Source: JAHRAW01 sp965226545 (GTDB taxonomy: Bacteria; Pseudomonadota; Gammaproteobacteria; Arenicellales; Poriferihabitantaceae). From it: a stretch of DNA of 64,000 bases. The position numbers and the translations under genes were made by a program. Below, piece by piece: positions 1-9,652 of the stretch; positions within the stretch are counted from its first letter, which is position 1; the number at the start of each line of letters is the position of its first letter. Location of the stretch: assembly GCA_965226545.1 (NCBI GenBank), contig OZ245364.1, positions 2,294,001-2,358,000 on the forward strand, read 5' to 3'. The notes under the pieces are model-generated. The model was not told the origin of the DNA and did not search any database. It worked only from the letters and a program-made list of their open reading frames with translations.

Positions 1-3000
1 TAAGATTGTGCGCGCCTTGCCGAGTGTGTCATCGGCGTTGGCGGAATAATACGCGACAAAATTAATTTCGCCTTCGCCGGTAAACAATGCATCTTTACGA
101 TTGTTGACGACGATGGGTGCGGTTGCGGTTTGCTTTGAAAAGGTTAAGCCGGCTTGCGCATAATCATCGATAAACGATGCGCCGCCGACCACTTGATAAG
201 TTAACGCATGCAATGCATCGCCGTTGGCTTGCGGCAAGGTGAATGCGGAAGATACGCCTTGTTGGAAGGTGAATGCATAAACGCTTTGCGCAAAGGTTGG
301 CAATGCGACCACTTGGATTGCAATGTTGCCTGCGCCCGGCGCGCCGTTTGCATCGGTGGCGGTGATTGCATAAGTCATCGATGCGCCAATCGCGGCCGTG
401 CCGCTTTGGGTGATGGTTGCGGTATGCACGCCGCTTATGCCCAAGCCGCTCGGCAATGTTGTTGATGAATAGGTTAACGCGCCAACGCCGCCGCTGGCCG
501 GGTTGGCGAATGAATACGCCCCGCCGCCGCCGCTGACGAACACCAGCGAATCGGTTAAGGCGGAGTCGAATCGCGGACGCGCGACTATCGTGAAAGTGAC
601 CGAGTCGCTTGTGGCAATCGCGCCGTTGTTGTCGATGGCGGTTTGGCGCAAGGTAAATTTGCCGGTGTTGGCAAAGGTCGCGCCGAATACGCCGTCATTA
701 CCGCCGCGCGCATCGACGGACGTAATGACGGCGGCGATTAAGGAGTCGCCGTCTGTATACCCGCCGCGCTCAATCGCGGCGACGTCGGTGAGAACGAAAG
801 TGTATGCAATCGGCAACGCCCCGCCGCCGTCGATGGGCGCGAAGGTGTATGCATTGTTCGCGCCGCCTTGGCTGAAGGTGACATCGCCGTCGGCAATCGC
901 CGCAAAGGTTGGCGCGGTGACGATGTGGAAGGTTAACGCGATTGCCGCGCGTCCGCCGTTGCTTGTGGCGGTGTCGGTGTATTCGGTGGTGTATTGCAAC
1001 ACCTTGGCGCCGAGGGTCGCGCCATCGATGTTGCCGACGGTGATTGGATACGGCGCCGGATGTTGCGATGCCGACAAACCCAAGGCGGTCAACGCCGCTT
1101 CGCTGATGCGCGCGCCATCGGTGTTGTTGCCGAGAAAATATCGCGCCGCAAATGCAACCGCATCGGGATTTTGCGGCAGGGTGACATTGGTGTTCACCGT
1201 TTGGGTAAAGGTAAATTCATCGCTAATGCCGGCGCCGGTCCAAGTTAACGCCGGCGCCACTTGGATTGCAAATTCGCGCTCGACCTCGGCGTTGTTGGCG
1301 TCTGTAACTTGCATCGTATACACCGTCAACGCCATCTCAGACGCCGTTGCGGTTTGCGCCAATATCGCCGGGTCGACGCCGCTTATGGTCAACCCGCTCG
1401 GCAATGCCGGGTCGACGCTGTAGGTCAACATCGAGCCGCCGCTCAGCGGTATCGTATAACTGCCGCCGCTGCCGGGCGTGAACACATATGTGCCCAACGG
1501 CGCGCTAAATTGCGGCGCCTCGACGATGGTGAAGGTGACATATTCGCTGGCCACACTCGCGCCATACGCATCGGTTGCGTTGTAACGCAAGGCGAATTTG
1601 CCGGTCTCGGAAAACACCGCGCTGACAACCCCGCTCTCGGCATCGAACGCGGTATCGACCGCGCCGCGCAACGCGGCATTGGCGCGATAGCCGCCGGCGT
1701 CAATCGGCACAATGTCATCGCCGGCGGCGTCTACACTGTATTGAATCGGCGGCGTACCGGTGGCCGGGTCGATGGGCGCGAAAGTGAAGGCGTTGCCTGC
1801 GCCGGCTTGACTGAAGGTGATGTCGCTCGGTTGCGGCGCGAAGGTTGGCGCGGCGACGATGTGGAAACTGAGCACGGCTTGGGTTAAGTCGCCGCCGCGT
1901 ACATAATAGACGCCATATGGCACCCGAACGCCGCCGAGGGTCGCACCGACACGGCTGCTCACCACCATCGGATACGGATTAAATCGTTCGGTTATCGACA
2001 GCCCCATCGCCTCCAATTGCGCGTCCAATTCCGTATTATCGGCGAAGCCGTAATAGTAAATCGCCGCATATGACAAGGCGACGGTGTGTTGCGGCAGGGT
2101 GAGGTCGGTGGCGACGGTTTGGGTGAAGGTGTAATTTTCCTTTTGCGGCTCGCGCGGCAACCAAAAATAAGGATTCCACAATCGCTCGCCAACTTGAATC
2201 GAAAATTCGGCGTCAGCGGATGCGCCGTTGGCGTCGCTCACCGTCATCGTATACACCGTCAAATCCATTACCGCCACTTCTTCGCCGTCCGGTTGTTGCA
2301 ACATCGGCGGCGCAATGTTGCTGAGGGTCAAGCCGCTCGGCAACGGCGGGTCGATGCGGATGCTGTGCGCGCCGAAGCCGCCTTCGGTCGGCGGCAAGGT
2401 CCACGTGCCGTCTGTGCCGGGCGTGAACACATATGTGCCAAGCGGCGCGGTAAATCGCGGCGGGGCGACGATGGTGAAGGTGACAAAATCGCTTGTGCCG
2501 ATTGCGCCGCGGGTGTCGGTGGCGGTGTAGCGCATTGCGAATTCGCCGGTTTGGGTAAACGGCGCACTGATGATGCCGCCGTTGTTAAGCGCGCCGGTCA
2601 CTTCGGCAATCAATTCGGCTTCGGTGGCGTAGCCGCCGATGTCAATCGCATCGATGTCGGTCGGCAGGAAGGTGTAGGCGATTGGCGGGGCGCCGGTGGC
2701 CGGGTCGATGGCGGCGAAGGTGTAGGCGTTTGCGCCGGAGCGGGTGAAGGTGATGTTGGTTGGCGTCGCGGCGAAGGTTGGCGCGGCAAAAAATTGGAAA
2801 GTGAGCGTGGTCTCGCTAACGCCGAGTGCGGCGTCGCTGTTGGCGTTAAAATACGCCGACAAGGTTTTTGCAAAATCCTCCGGCAATGCATCTTCACGGT
2901 TGGTGACGCTGATGGGATACGCGCCGTTGACGCTGGAAAAGGTCAACCCCAATCGCGCGTATTCGTCGATGTCGGTATCCGCCAATCGATAGGTTAAGGT

Positions 3001-6000
3001 GTCCACCGATTCGCCGTCCGCGCGCGGCAAGGTCAACACCTTTTTAACCGATTGCACAAAGGTCAGCGCGTATAAATTTTGCGCAAACGTCGGCGCGGCG
3101 GCGACGACGCGAATCGACATTTCGCTCATGCCGGTTTCACCGTTGGCGTCGGTGATATGCAGGGTGTAATCGGTCTCGGGCATCACCGCCGCCGATGCGG
3201 TTTGCGCCAAGGTGAGCACTCGTTCGCCGCTGAATTCGATGCCGCTCGGCAATGCCGGGGTTATCCGATGGGTAACATCGCCGATGCCGCCAACGACATT
3301 AAAAATATATTCCCCGCCGGCGCCGCGCACAAAGGCAAACGGGCCCAGCGGATCCGATTCGTATTGCACCCGCGGGATGATCGAGAAGGTAACAAAACCG
3401 CTTTTGCCGATGGCGTCGTTTGCATCGACGCGGCTGTAGCGCAATTCGAATTCGCCGACGGTATGCAATGGCGGGTCGATGATGCCGTTGTTGCCGCCAT
3501 CTACGCTAAGCGTCGCGCGCACCGCTTCGCGCAATGCATCGATGTCGGCGTAATCGCCAAGGTCGAGCGCGCGGATATCGACATCAAAAAATCGATGCTG
3601 GAATGGCGGCGCACCGCCGACGGTGCTCGGGGCGAAAGTATACGGTTGGGCGAATGTGGTGTTGCGGGTGTAGGTGAAATGGGTTGTGCCGCTGAGTGCG
3701 TCGAACATTGGCGTATCGACTACGCGAATCGAAAACGCCGGCAACGACGCGCTTGCGCCGTGCGAGTCGATGACGCTGAGGGTGAATAACGTACCGCCAT
3801 CCGGCGTGGTTGGCGCGCCGATGAGGGCGACCGCTTCGGCATCGAAAGTGATTCCGTCCGGCGGGGTTGGCGCGAGGGCATACACCAACGGCAACGGACT
3901 CGCCGCGCGCGGCAGCAATTCATACACTTGTCGCCCGCGCGATACATTTAAATTATCCGCCGTCACTGCGCCAAACGATGGCGGGGGGATGACGGTGAAT
4001 TGCAAGGTGAATGTCGCTTCACGCGGCGATGGGATTGCGCTGTCGGTGACGTACCTTGTATAAACAAATTCGCCGGTTTCGGTTGGCGTGCCGCTGATGA
4101 TGATGCGATTGTCGGCGAGTTCGGTTGCGGTGATGCCGGCCGGCAATTGATTGGCGGCGTCGAGGCTGTAGGTTAATTGCCCGGCGCCGCCTTCGGCCGC
4201 GGGCAGCGTGATGGTGTCGGACACGGTTACGCCGTCGGCACTGTAGGTGGCGAAGTTAACGGTGTAGGTGGCATCGACCACAAACGGCGCAAAGCCCGGA
4301 CGGTCGCGCACGCTGATGTGTATCGCGATTTGCGTGGTCGCGCCGGCGGCATCGATGGCGTGTAACATTGCATCCGCGCCGTGCGCGCGGGTTGGCGTAC
4401 CGATGATGCGCGCGGCGAAATTGTTGACGGCTTCCAAGCGCAAGCCGTCCGGCAGATAGCCGGTGATGCCGTAGCCGACCGGCATTACGCCTTGTTCGAG
4501 TTGCGGCAGGGCGAAATCCACGGCGATGTCGGTGGCAACCTCGAAAGTGGTTTGCACATTGGCGGCGAATGCCGGCGGTGCGGCGATGTGTACCGCGATT
4601 TTGGTTTGGGCAAACACCGCATCATTAACATGCGCGGTTAAGTTAAAGGTGACATCGCCGGTGGCGGTGTTGGTTTGGCTGCGCAACATTAATCCATTAA
4701 CTGCGCCATCGGCGGCGTCGAAGGTTAAGCCGGTGTAGTTTAAGGTGTGCACATAACTTGCAATCGCGCCCGAGGCTTGCGGCAGGTTATGCAAGCCGGC
4801 GACGCCGCCGCTGAAGGTGATTGCGTACAGCGGCAATTCGAAATACGGGCCAATTTGCAGGGTGAAGGTTGCATCTTGACTGATGCCGTTGTTGTCGGTT
4901 ATCGCGTATACATATTGTCTATCCGGCAACGGCGCATACGCCGCACCGCGAAACACCAATGCGGCTTCGGTCGATTCGATGGTCAAGCCCGGCGGCGTTA
5001 TCGGGTTGTCGGCGGCGGCGGCGAAGGTGAATGGAAACGCGCCTAAGGCGGTGTAGGTTTGGTCGACGGCGGTGGCGGCGGTGAGGTTGATGCGGTCGAT
5101 GTCGATGTGCGGTTGCGGGGCGGTGGTTAAATACAACGCCGCATCGACATTGCTTTGGGTATGCACGCCGCAACTGGTGGAAAATTCGGTGCAAGGCCCC
5201 GGTTGGCTTAAGTTGTTTAAGTAAATAATCGCCGATGCGCCCTCGATGACCGCGGTGGTGCTGTTGATGTTGCGCAAATAACAAAACACATCATCGCGCG
5301 TGACATCATAAGTGCAAGCCGCCAAGCCGGCGTTTAACCCGGTCGGCAAATCGGTCGTGTCAAAATCGCGGTTGTGGTCAACCCATTTTTGCCAATCGTT
5401 TGGATAGAGATCCTGCATCTTAAAAGTAACCGCGGCGCCGGCGGTGAAGGTGAGCGAGCGCGATTGATTGTCGTAGGTTTCATAACTGTTCAAACTCCGA
5501 GTGCGCACGGTGATTTGGTGCGTTGCGGTTGCGCCGAGTCCATCGATAACTTCGATGGCGTAATTGCGTTGCGCCGGGTCCGCGCCAAACAATCGCGCGA
5601 TGTTGGTTCCCGCCACCGACACAAAGGTTAACTTATTGCTCTTCGGCGACGGCGTTATCGCAAAGAAAAACGGCGCGGTGCCGCCGGTGGCGGTGAAGGT
5701 GTATTCCTTATGCGCGGCGGTGCCGCCGCTTTTATGCCAGTCGTATGCGCTTTCGCGCGAAGCAAACCCCAGCGGTTCATTGACCATTATCTCAATCCGC
5801 GCCGCCGGCACGGCCGCGCCGTCTCCGCTCGGGCGCAGCCAAAAGGTGAATATCCCGGCGGTGTAGGTGGTCGCGCCGGCGATGGTGTCGGCGGCTTTCG
5901 ATATCGTCGGCGGGTTGACGGTTAAATCGTAAGTCAAGGTTCTCGCAAAGGTGTATGCCGATGTGGTTTGGTCAGACGGCAAATCGACGACATAGCCGCT

Positions 6001-7632
6001 TGCGCCGGGCAAGGTTGGCAAGGTCAGCGTCGATGCATGTCCGGCGGTGAATTCGTACGAATGAAAACTCGCATCCCACACCCAGGCTTCTATCTCGACC
6101 GTCTCGAACGCCGCGCCCAAGGCGGTGTACTTAAAGGTATGCAAGCCCGGCGCGACAAACAAATCGTTATAAATTATCGGCGGCATTTGCGCGGTGTCGA
6201 AACGGATGCCTTCATCCAAATCGCCGGCGACATGCCAATCGGAAACGCCCAACCGCGTCGGCAAATCGAATTGGCTGAGCGAGCCGACGGCGAAGGTGTA
6301 GCGATACAAGGTTTGTTCGAATCCAATGAAACTGAAATCTCTTATGTAAACCACCCCTTCGCCGACGCCGCCGTTTTCGTCCGTGGCGGTGATGCGATAG
6401 GTTTGTTGCCCGCCCGGCGCAGTTGGCGTGCCGCTTAATACGACTCCGCCTGCGGTGGCGGTTAAGGTCATGCCGGGCGGCAACGGCGGCGCATCGGCGG
6501 CGATTGCGTAGGTCAATCCGCCGTATCCGCCGGTGGCGGTGAAAGTGGCGGCATAAGGTGTGTCGACGGTTAAATATTGGTCGGGAATGTTAAAGGCGGG
6601 TTTGGCGACGACGATTAAGATGAAACTCACCGCTGAACGATCGTTGATAAAATCGGCCTGGTAGTCGACTCCATAGTTGTACAACACAAATTGCGTAACC
6701 TGCCCGGCGGCGATGGCGGTCGTGCTGTATACCCTGTGCCCGGACGAAGCCAGCGTGTCGCTGGACGCGCCGCGGTAAAAGCCGTTGCCCAAATCCACGG
6801 TGTATGCATCGAATGAATTTCTGGGGTTTTTTTCATCCAAAAGCACCGTGTTGCCGGTAATATCCAAAAGTTCATGACTGGTCGCCGTGCCTGCGGTAAA
6901 AGTGACGAAATATGCGCTGTCCGGCTGATGTACACTGAAGGCGCGATGCGTTGCGTTGCGAATGTCAATCTCGGCGCTGTCGGTTGCGCCGAGGGCGTCG
7001 GTCACACTGAAAGTGTGTACGCTCGCCGAGTTGTCCGGCAAAAACCCGTCAATGGTCGCGCCGCTTGAATCGAGTGTAAGCGCAAGTTCGCTCGGCAATG
7101 CCGGCGTCACCGCCCAAGTGTGCGGCTGCAAGCCGCCGTAGGCGACTATTTTGTAAATGGTTTTGTGATGGCTCGGCAACTGTTGCTGAAAATAATACGG
7201 ATACTCCGAAGAAATAATTTGCAACTGCGGCTGCACCATCAACTCGATTTGCGCGGCGTAATCGACCGCATCGCCGTTGGCATTTTGCGCGGTGGCGGTG
7301 TAGACGAAGGTGTGGGTTTCGACATACCACTGTTGCCCCAACTCGACTTCGCTTAACAATGCCGGCGGCGTCGAAGTTACATCGACGCTGAAATTGGCGG
7401 AGCCGCCGATGTCGGTGGAATACGCGGTTGCACCGCTGAGCGTCGGCAGGTCGTAAGTGGCGGCTTTGCCGGCGGTGAAAGTATACGCATACAACGGCTG
7501 CGCAAATTGCGCTTGCGCCGGGGTGCTGAACCATAACGCGAGCAATGCGAGGGCGAGTGACGCCGTCGACATACGCACGATGCGCCGACAAAACTTGTCG
7601 CCGGTTTTGTGAAGGTGGGTTGGCGTGTTCAT
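1..7632 (-). CDS. Giant secreted Ig-like repeat protein, N-terminal part (gene continues past the left edge)
   Basis: The frame is open from an ATG at 7632 to base 1, 2,544 codons without a stop in the segments I checked (N-terminus to about 6960, and points near 6510, 4176, 2676, 1428 and 60). The N-terminus is a classic Sec signal peptide: basic MNTPTHLHKTGDKFCRRIVR, a hydrophobic core LALALLALWF, and a cut site after AQA at about residue 41. The rest is a chain of all-beta Ig/cadherin-like modules with recurring LTYSL.. and YTMTVTDANG-type ends, like the He_PIG/putative-Ig families. Near the left edge, units recur at 311-315 codons: AAGGTTGGCG-type marks at 905, 1841 and 2774, and the string GAACACATATGTGCC at 945-bp spacing. 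The 3' end is missing, so I cannot tell whether it ends in an autotransporter barrel like the gene at 18.3-43.3 kb. The role is probably adhesion or surface structure. A strong sigma70 promoter precedes it. Confidence 0.85.
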   Translation of the reverse strand, partial: MNTPTHLHKTGDKFCRRIVRMSTASLALALLALWFSTPAQAQFAQPLYAYTFTAGKAATYDLPTLSGATAYSTDIGGSANFSVDVTSTPPALLSEVELGQQWYVETHTFVYTATAQNANGDAVDYAAQIELMVQPQLQIISSEYPYYFQQQLPSHHKTIYKIVAYGGLQPHTWAVTPALPSELALTLDSSGATIDGFLPDNSASVHTFSVTDALGATDSAEIDIRNATHRAFSVHQPDSAYFVTFTAGTATSHELLDITGNTVLLDEKNPRNSFDAYTVDLGNGFYRGASSDTLASSGHRVYSTTAIAAGQVTQFVLYNYGVDYQADFINDRSAVSFILIVVAKPAFNIPDQYLTVDTPYAATFTATGGYGGLTYAIAADAPPLPPGMTLTATAGGVVLSGTPTAPGGQQTYRITATDENGGVGEGVVYIRDFSFIGFEQTLYRYTFAVGSLSQFDLPTRLGVSDWHVAGDLDEGIRFDTAQMPPIIYNDLFVAPGLHTFKYTALGAAFETVEIEAWVWDASFHSYEFTAGHASTLTLPTLPGASGYVVDLPSDQTTSAYTFARTLTYDLTVNPPTISKAADTIAGATTYTAGIFTFWLRPSGDGAAVPAARIEIMVNEPLGFASRESAYDWHKSGGTAAHKEYTFTATGGTAPFFFAITPSPKSNKLTFVSVAGTNIARLFGADPAQRNYAIEVIDGLGATATHQITVRTRSLNSYETYDNQSRSLTFTAGAAVTFKMQDLYPNDWQKWVDHNRDFDTTDLPTGLNAGLAACTYDVTRDDVFCYLRNINSTTAVIEGASAIIYLNNLSQPGPCTEFSTSCGVHTQSNVDAALYLTTAPQPHIDIDRINLTAATAVDQTYTALGAFPFTFAAAADNPITPPGLTIESTEAALVFRGAAYAPLPDRQYVYAITDNNGISQDATFTLQIGPYFELPLYAITFSGGVAGLHNLPQASGAIASYVHTLNYTGLTFDAADGAVNGLMLRSQTNTATGDVTFNLTAHVNDAVFAQTKIAVHIAAPPAFAANVQTTFEVATDIAVDFALPQLEQGVMPVGYGITGYLPDGLRLEAVNNFAARIIGTPTRAHGADAMLHAIDAAGATTQIAIHISVRDRPGFAPFVVDATYTVNFATYSADGVTVSDTITLPAAEGGAGQLTYSLDAANQLPAGITATELADNRIIISGTPTETGEFVYTRYVTDSAIPSPREATFTLQFTVIPPPSFGAVTADNLNVSRGRQVYELLPRAASPLPLVYALAPTPPDGITFDAEAVALIGAPTTPDGGTLFTLSVIDSHGASASLPAFSIRVVDTPMFDALSGTTHFTYTRNTTFAQPYTFAPSTVGGAPPFQHRFFDVDIRALDLGDYADIDALREAVRATLSVDGGNNGIIDPPLHTVGEFELRYSRVDANDAIGKSGFVTFSIIPRVQYESDPLGPFAFVRGAGGEYIFNVVGGIGDVTHRITPALPSGIEFSGERVLTLAQTASAAVMPETDYTLHITDANGETGMSEMSIRVVAAAPTFAQNLYALTFVQSVKKVLTLPRADGESVDTLTYRLADTDIDEYARLGLTFSSVNGAYPISVTNREDALPEDFAKTLSAYFNANSDAALGVSETTLTFQFFAAPTFAATPTNITFTRSGANAYTFAAIDPATGAPPIAYTFLPTDIDAIDIGGYATEAELIAEVTGALNNGGIISAPFTQTGEFAMRYTATDTRGAIGTSDFVTFTIVAPPRFTAPLGTYVFTPGTDGTWTLPPTEGGFGAHSIRIDPPLPSGLTLSNIAPPMLQQPDGEEVAVMDLTVYTMTVSDANGASADAEFSIQVGERLWNPYFWLPREPQKENYTFTQTVATDLTLPQHTVALSYAAIYYYGFADNTELDAQLEAMGLSITERFNPYPMVVSSRVGATLGGVRVPYGVYYVRGGDLTQAVLSFHIVAAPTFAPQPSDITFSQAGAGNAFTFAPIDPATGTPPIQYSVDAAGDDIVPIDAGGYRANAALRGAVDTAFDAESGVVSAVFSETGKFALRYNATDAYGASVASEYVTFTIVEAPQFSAPLGTYVFTPGSGGSYTIPLSGGSMLTYSVDPALPSGLTISGVDPAILAQTATASEMALTVYTMQVTDANNAEVEREFAIQVAPALTWTGAGISDEFTFTQTVNTNVTLPQNPDAVAFAARYFLGNNTDGARISEAALTALGLSASQHPAPYPITVGNIDGATLGAKVLQYTTEYTDTATSNGGRAAIALTFHIVTAPTFAAIADGDVTFSQGGANNAYTFAPIDGGGALPIAYTFVLTDVAAIERGGYTDGDSLIAAVITSVDARGGNDGVFGATFANTGKFTLRQTAIDNNGAIATSDSVTFTIVARPRFDSALTDSLVFVSGGGGAYSFANPASGGVGALTYSSTTLPSGLGISGVHTATITQSGTAAIGASMTYAITATDANGAPGAGNIAIQVVALPTFAQSVYAFTFQQGVSSAFTLPQANGDALHALTYQVVGGASFIDDYAQAGLTFSKQTATAPIVVNNRKDALFTGEGEINFVAYYSANADDTLGKARTIL

Positions 7633-7683
7633 CGTTAGTGTATCTTGCGCAGTATCGAGTCGGCACCGCTTGCTTAAAGGCGA

Positions 7684-7712
7684 AGTATACGCCGCCGTCA
7701 CTTGTCGGTCAA
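7684..7712 (-). promoter_or_regulatory. Sigma70-type promoter of the left giant gene
   Basis: On the minus strand TTGACC (7712-7707) is followed after exactly 17 nt by TATACT (7689-7684), near-consensus -35 and -10 boxes. The signal-peptide ATG at 7632 lies about 45 nt past the expected start of transcription. Confidence 0.75.
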
Positions 7713-7740
7713 ACGCGGCATTTAACGCGGTTGACCGTTA

Positions 7741-7905
7741 TTCACCGTCGTCGAACTTGTCATTATAAATGCACTTATCAATACACATTATAAATGCACA
7801 ACATCTGCGGCGGCGGCGATGAACTTAACCTTTAACTTGTGCTCGAACTTGCTCTCGAACTTGCACTGGAACTTGTGCACGAAATTGCACTGGAACTTGC
7901 ACGCG
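7741..7905. repeat. Degenerate short-word repeat at the end of tilS and in the spacer
   Basis: Words of the type GAACTTGCNCT recur every 6-18 nt from about 7826 to 7890, and TATAAATGCAC occurs twice just before (7764-7799). The repeat runs into the last codons of tilS and makes its Ser/Ala/Arg-rich C-terminus. Confidence 0.6.
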
Positions 7906-9319
7906 CCATCAACCGAATCCGCACCCCATCCGCATTGACCGCACCAAACCCCGCGCCGACGCCAAGCCGATGCGCCCACACAATCTCATCATCCGCGCAC
8001 AACATCGGCAACGCCGCGCGTTCCCACGGCGGCACCGCGTATTGCTGCTGAAGTTTTTTAAGCACACTGCGATGCGCGCGACGCGGCAAGGTCATTCGTT
8101 CACCGCCGCGCCGCCACACCCAATGCAAATCGCGCCCGCGCAAACCATCGGCGTCGATAACATCGTGAACATTAACATCGTGAACATTAACCTCGCGAAC
8201 ATCGACAGCGCGAACATCGTGCCGCGCAACCGACGCCGGCGCGACTTCGACCTGCACTTGCGCATCCAAAACGCGATTGCGCAAATCCCATTGAATCGCG
8301 GCGCGCGGCGGCGCAACCAACCGGCGGGTTAAATAAAGATGCCCGCCGAATCGGCGCACCATCGCATCATCACACTGCAACACCGCATGCGCGCCATCGG
8401 CGACAAACACCTGCGCAAACCACGCGCGCCATTGCCGCGCAGACGGCGAACGAATGCCATATTGATGCAGCCACGCGCGCAACACGCGATGCAATTGCGC
8501 GCGCTCGAGCCCGCGCAATTTCCGCAAACAAAGCGGCGGCGCCAAACAAAACACGCCGCGTTTATCCGCCGCGCAACACTCGCGCAACAGCGGCGCAACC
8601 GCATCATCCAACCATTCGGCCGCATCGAAACAATGTTGCGCACTTTGCGCCAACGCAGCAACCACGCCGGCGCGACGTTGCCGCAACAACGGCATCACCC
8701 GCGCGCGCAAAAAATTTCGCTCATAACGCAAATCGTCATTGCTTGGGTCTTCGCACCACTGCAACCGCGCGCGCCGCGCATAATCGCGCAAGGCATCGCG
8801 CGCAAACGACAACAACGGTCGCGCGACTTGCGCCGGATGATTGGCCGACAGCGCGCGTTGTTCGCGAATCCCCGCCAACATCTCGACACCGCCGCCGCGC
8901 ATCGCCGCGAGCAACAAACATTCGGCTTGATCATCCAAATGATGCGCAGTTAATAAAATTTGCTTGCCATGCAAACATTCGCCAAACCAACGATACCGCG
9001 CCCCGCGCGCAAACGCCTCGACACTCTCGCCGCGCGGCGCAACTTGCATCTGCCGCGCAGTTTGCAACGGCACCTCCAACGCGCGACACACGCCCGCGCA
9101 ATGCCGCGCCCATTGCGCCGATTGCGCGCATAGCGCGTGGTCATAATGCAACGCGCTTAACCGAAACGATGCATCGCAACGCAATTGCGCCAAGGCATGC
9201 AACAACACATGCGAATCGCAACCGCCGCTGTAGGCGACGACGAAATGCGCGTCGAGCGGCAGGTGCAGCCGTTCGAATAAGATGTGGTGGAGTTGAGGTG
9301 CGTCGAATGTTGGGGGCAT
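7832..9319 (-). CDS. tilS: tRNA(Ile)-lysidine synthase
   Basis: TilS attaches lysine to C34 of the CAU-anticodon tRNA-Ile2, using ATP, so that the tRNA reads AUA codons. The PP-loop ATP-pyrophosphatase signature appears near the N-terminus as VVAYSGGCDSHVLLHAL, followed by the usual AHHLDDQAE segment. The ATG at 9319 (MPPTFDAPQ) is preferred over an upstream TTG at 9361. The product is 495 residues against roughly 430 in E. coli. The extra length comes from two low-complexity stretches: a VDVREVNVHDVNVHDV insertion before the C-terminal domain (about 8150-8230), and a Ser/Ala-rich extreme C-terminus. Both correspond to repeat-like DNA. It stands next to accA, as in many gammaproteobacteria, separated by a repeat-rich spacer. 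Confidence 0.92.
   Translation of the reverse strand: MPPTFDAPQLHHILFERLHLPLDAHFVVAYSGGCDSHVLLHALAQLRCDASFRLSALHYDHALCAQSAQWARHCAGVCRALEVPLQTARQMQVAPRGESVEAFARGARYRWFGECLHGKQILLTAHHLDDQAECLLLAAMRGGGVEMLAGIREQRALSANHPAQVARPLLSFARDALRDYARRARLQWCEDPSNDDLRYERNFLRARVMPLLRQRRAGVVAALAQSAQHCFDAAEWLDDAVAPLLRECCAADKRGVFCLAPPLCLRKLRGLERAQLHRVLRAWLHQYGIRSPSARQWRAWFAQVFVADGAHAVLQCDDAMVRRFGGHLYLTRRLVAPPRAAIQWDLRNRVLDAQVQVEVAPASVARHDVRAVDVREVNVHDVNVHDVIDADGLRGRDLHWVWRRGGERMTLPRRAHRSVLKKLQQQYAVPPWERAALPMLCADDEIVWAHRLGVGAGFGAVNADGVRIRLMARASSSAISCTSSSASSRASSSTS
8148..8224 (-). repeat. In-frame low-complexity insertion in tilS
   Basis: The plus strand reads as repeated ATCGTGAACATTAAC-like 15-mers with drift. 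In the tilS frame this gives alternating Val-Asn/Asp-Val-His residues. It lies between conserved parts of the enzyme. Confidence 0.6.
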
Positions 9320-9329
9320 GTTAATGTGC

Positions 9330-9587
9330 TTTAACAATGCACTGTTACGGTGACAATGCAACTGTGATTGATTGTGACTTTGTTTGGGCGGACGATTTAA
9401 TCGCGCACTTTAATAATGCGCTTCGACAGTGCAATGTTGGGGACATTTTAACGCTGGTGAGACGGTGAACTTGATAATTTATTTTAACAATGCACTGTTA
9501 CAGTGACAATGCAACTGTGATTGATTGTAACTTTGCGTTTGCACCGGCGATTTAATCGTGCATTTTAATAATGCGCTTCGACAGTGC
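9330..9587. repeat. Pair of ~104-bp direct repeats in the tilS-accA spacer
   Basis: The 333-bp spacer 9320-9652 holds no gene that I can support. Copy 1 (9330-9432) and copy 2 (9483-9587) both begin TTTAACAATGCACTGTTAC and end CTTCGACAGTGC, with only scattered differences and about 51 bp between them. Each copy is itself rich in ACAATGCA/CAGTG words. Confidence 0.85.
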
Positions 9588-9652
9588 ACTTCGACAATGC
9601 GCTGTGCCGCCGTCAAACCGTACCGCAACAAGTTAAGCGGCGTTACTTGACA

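Noticed and set aside
503..1423. A 306-codon plus-strand frame, and others like it within 1-7.6 kb
   Set aside because: They lie opposite the giant coding frame, with unnatural composition and repeats that mirror it. They are products of the GC-rich codon pattern.
7049..7666. A 205-codon minus-strand frame at the start of the left giant gene
   Set aside because: It is in another frame over the signal peptide and first domain of the giant protein and shows no domain of its own.
8339..8953. A 204-codon plus-strand frame over tilS
   Set aside because: It is antisense to the conserved TilS sequence and is Arg/Gln/His-rich without family motifs.
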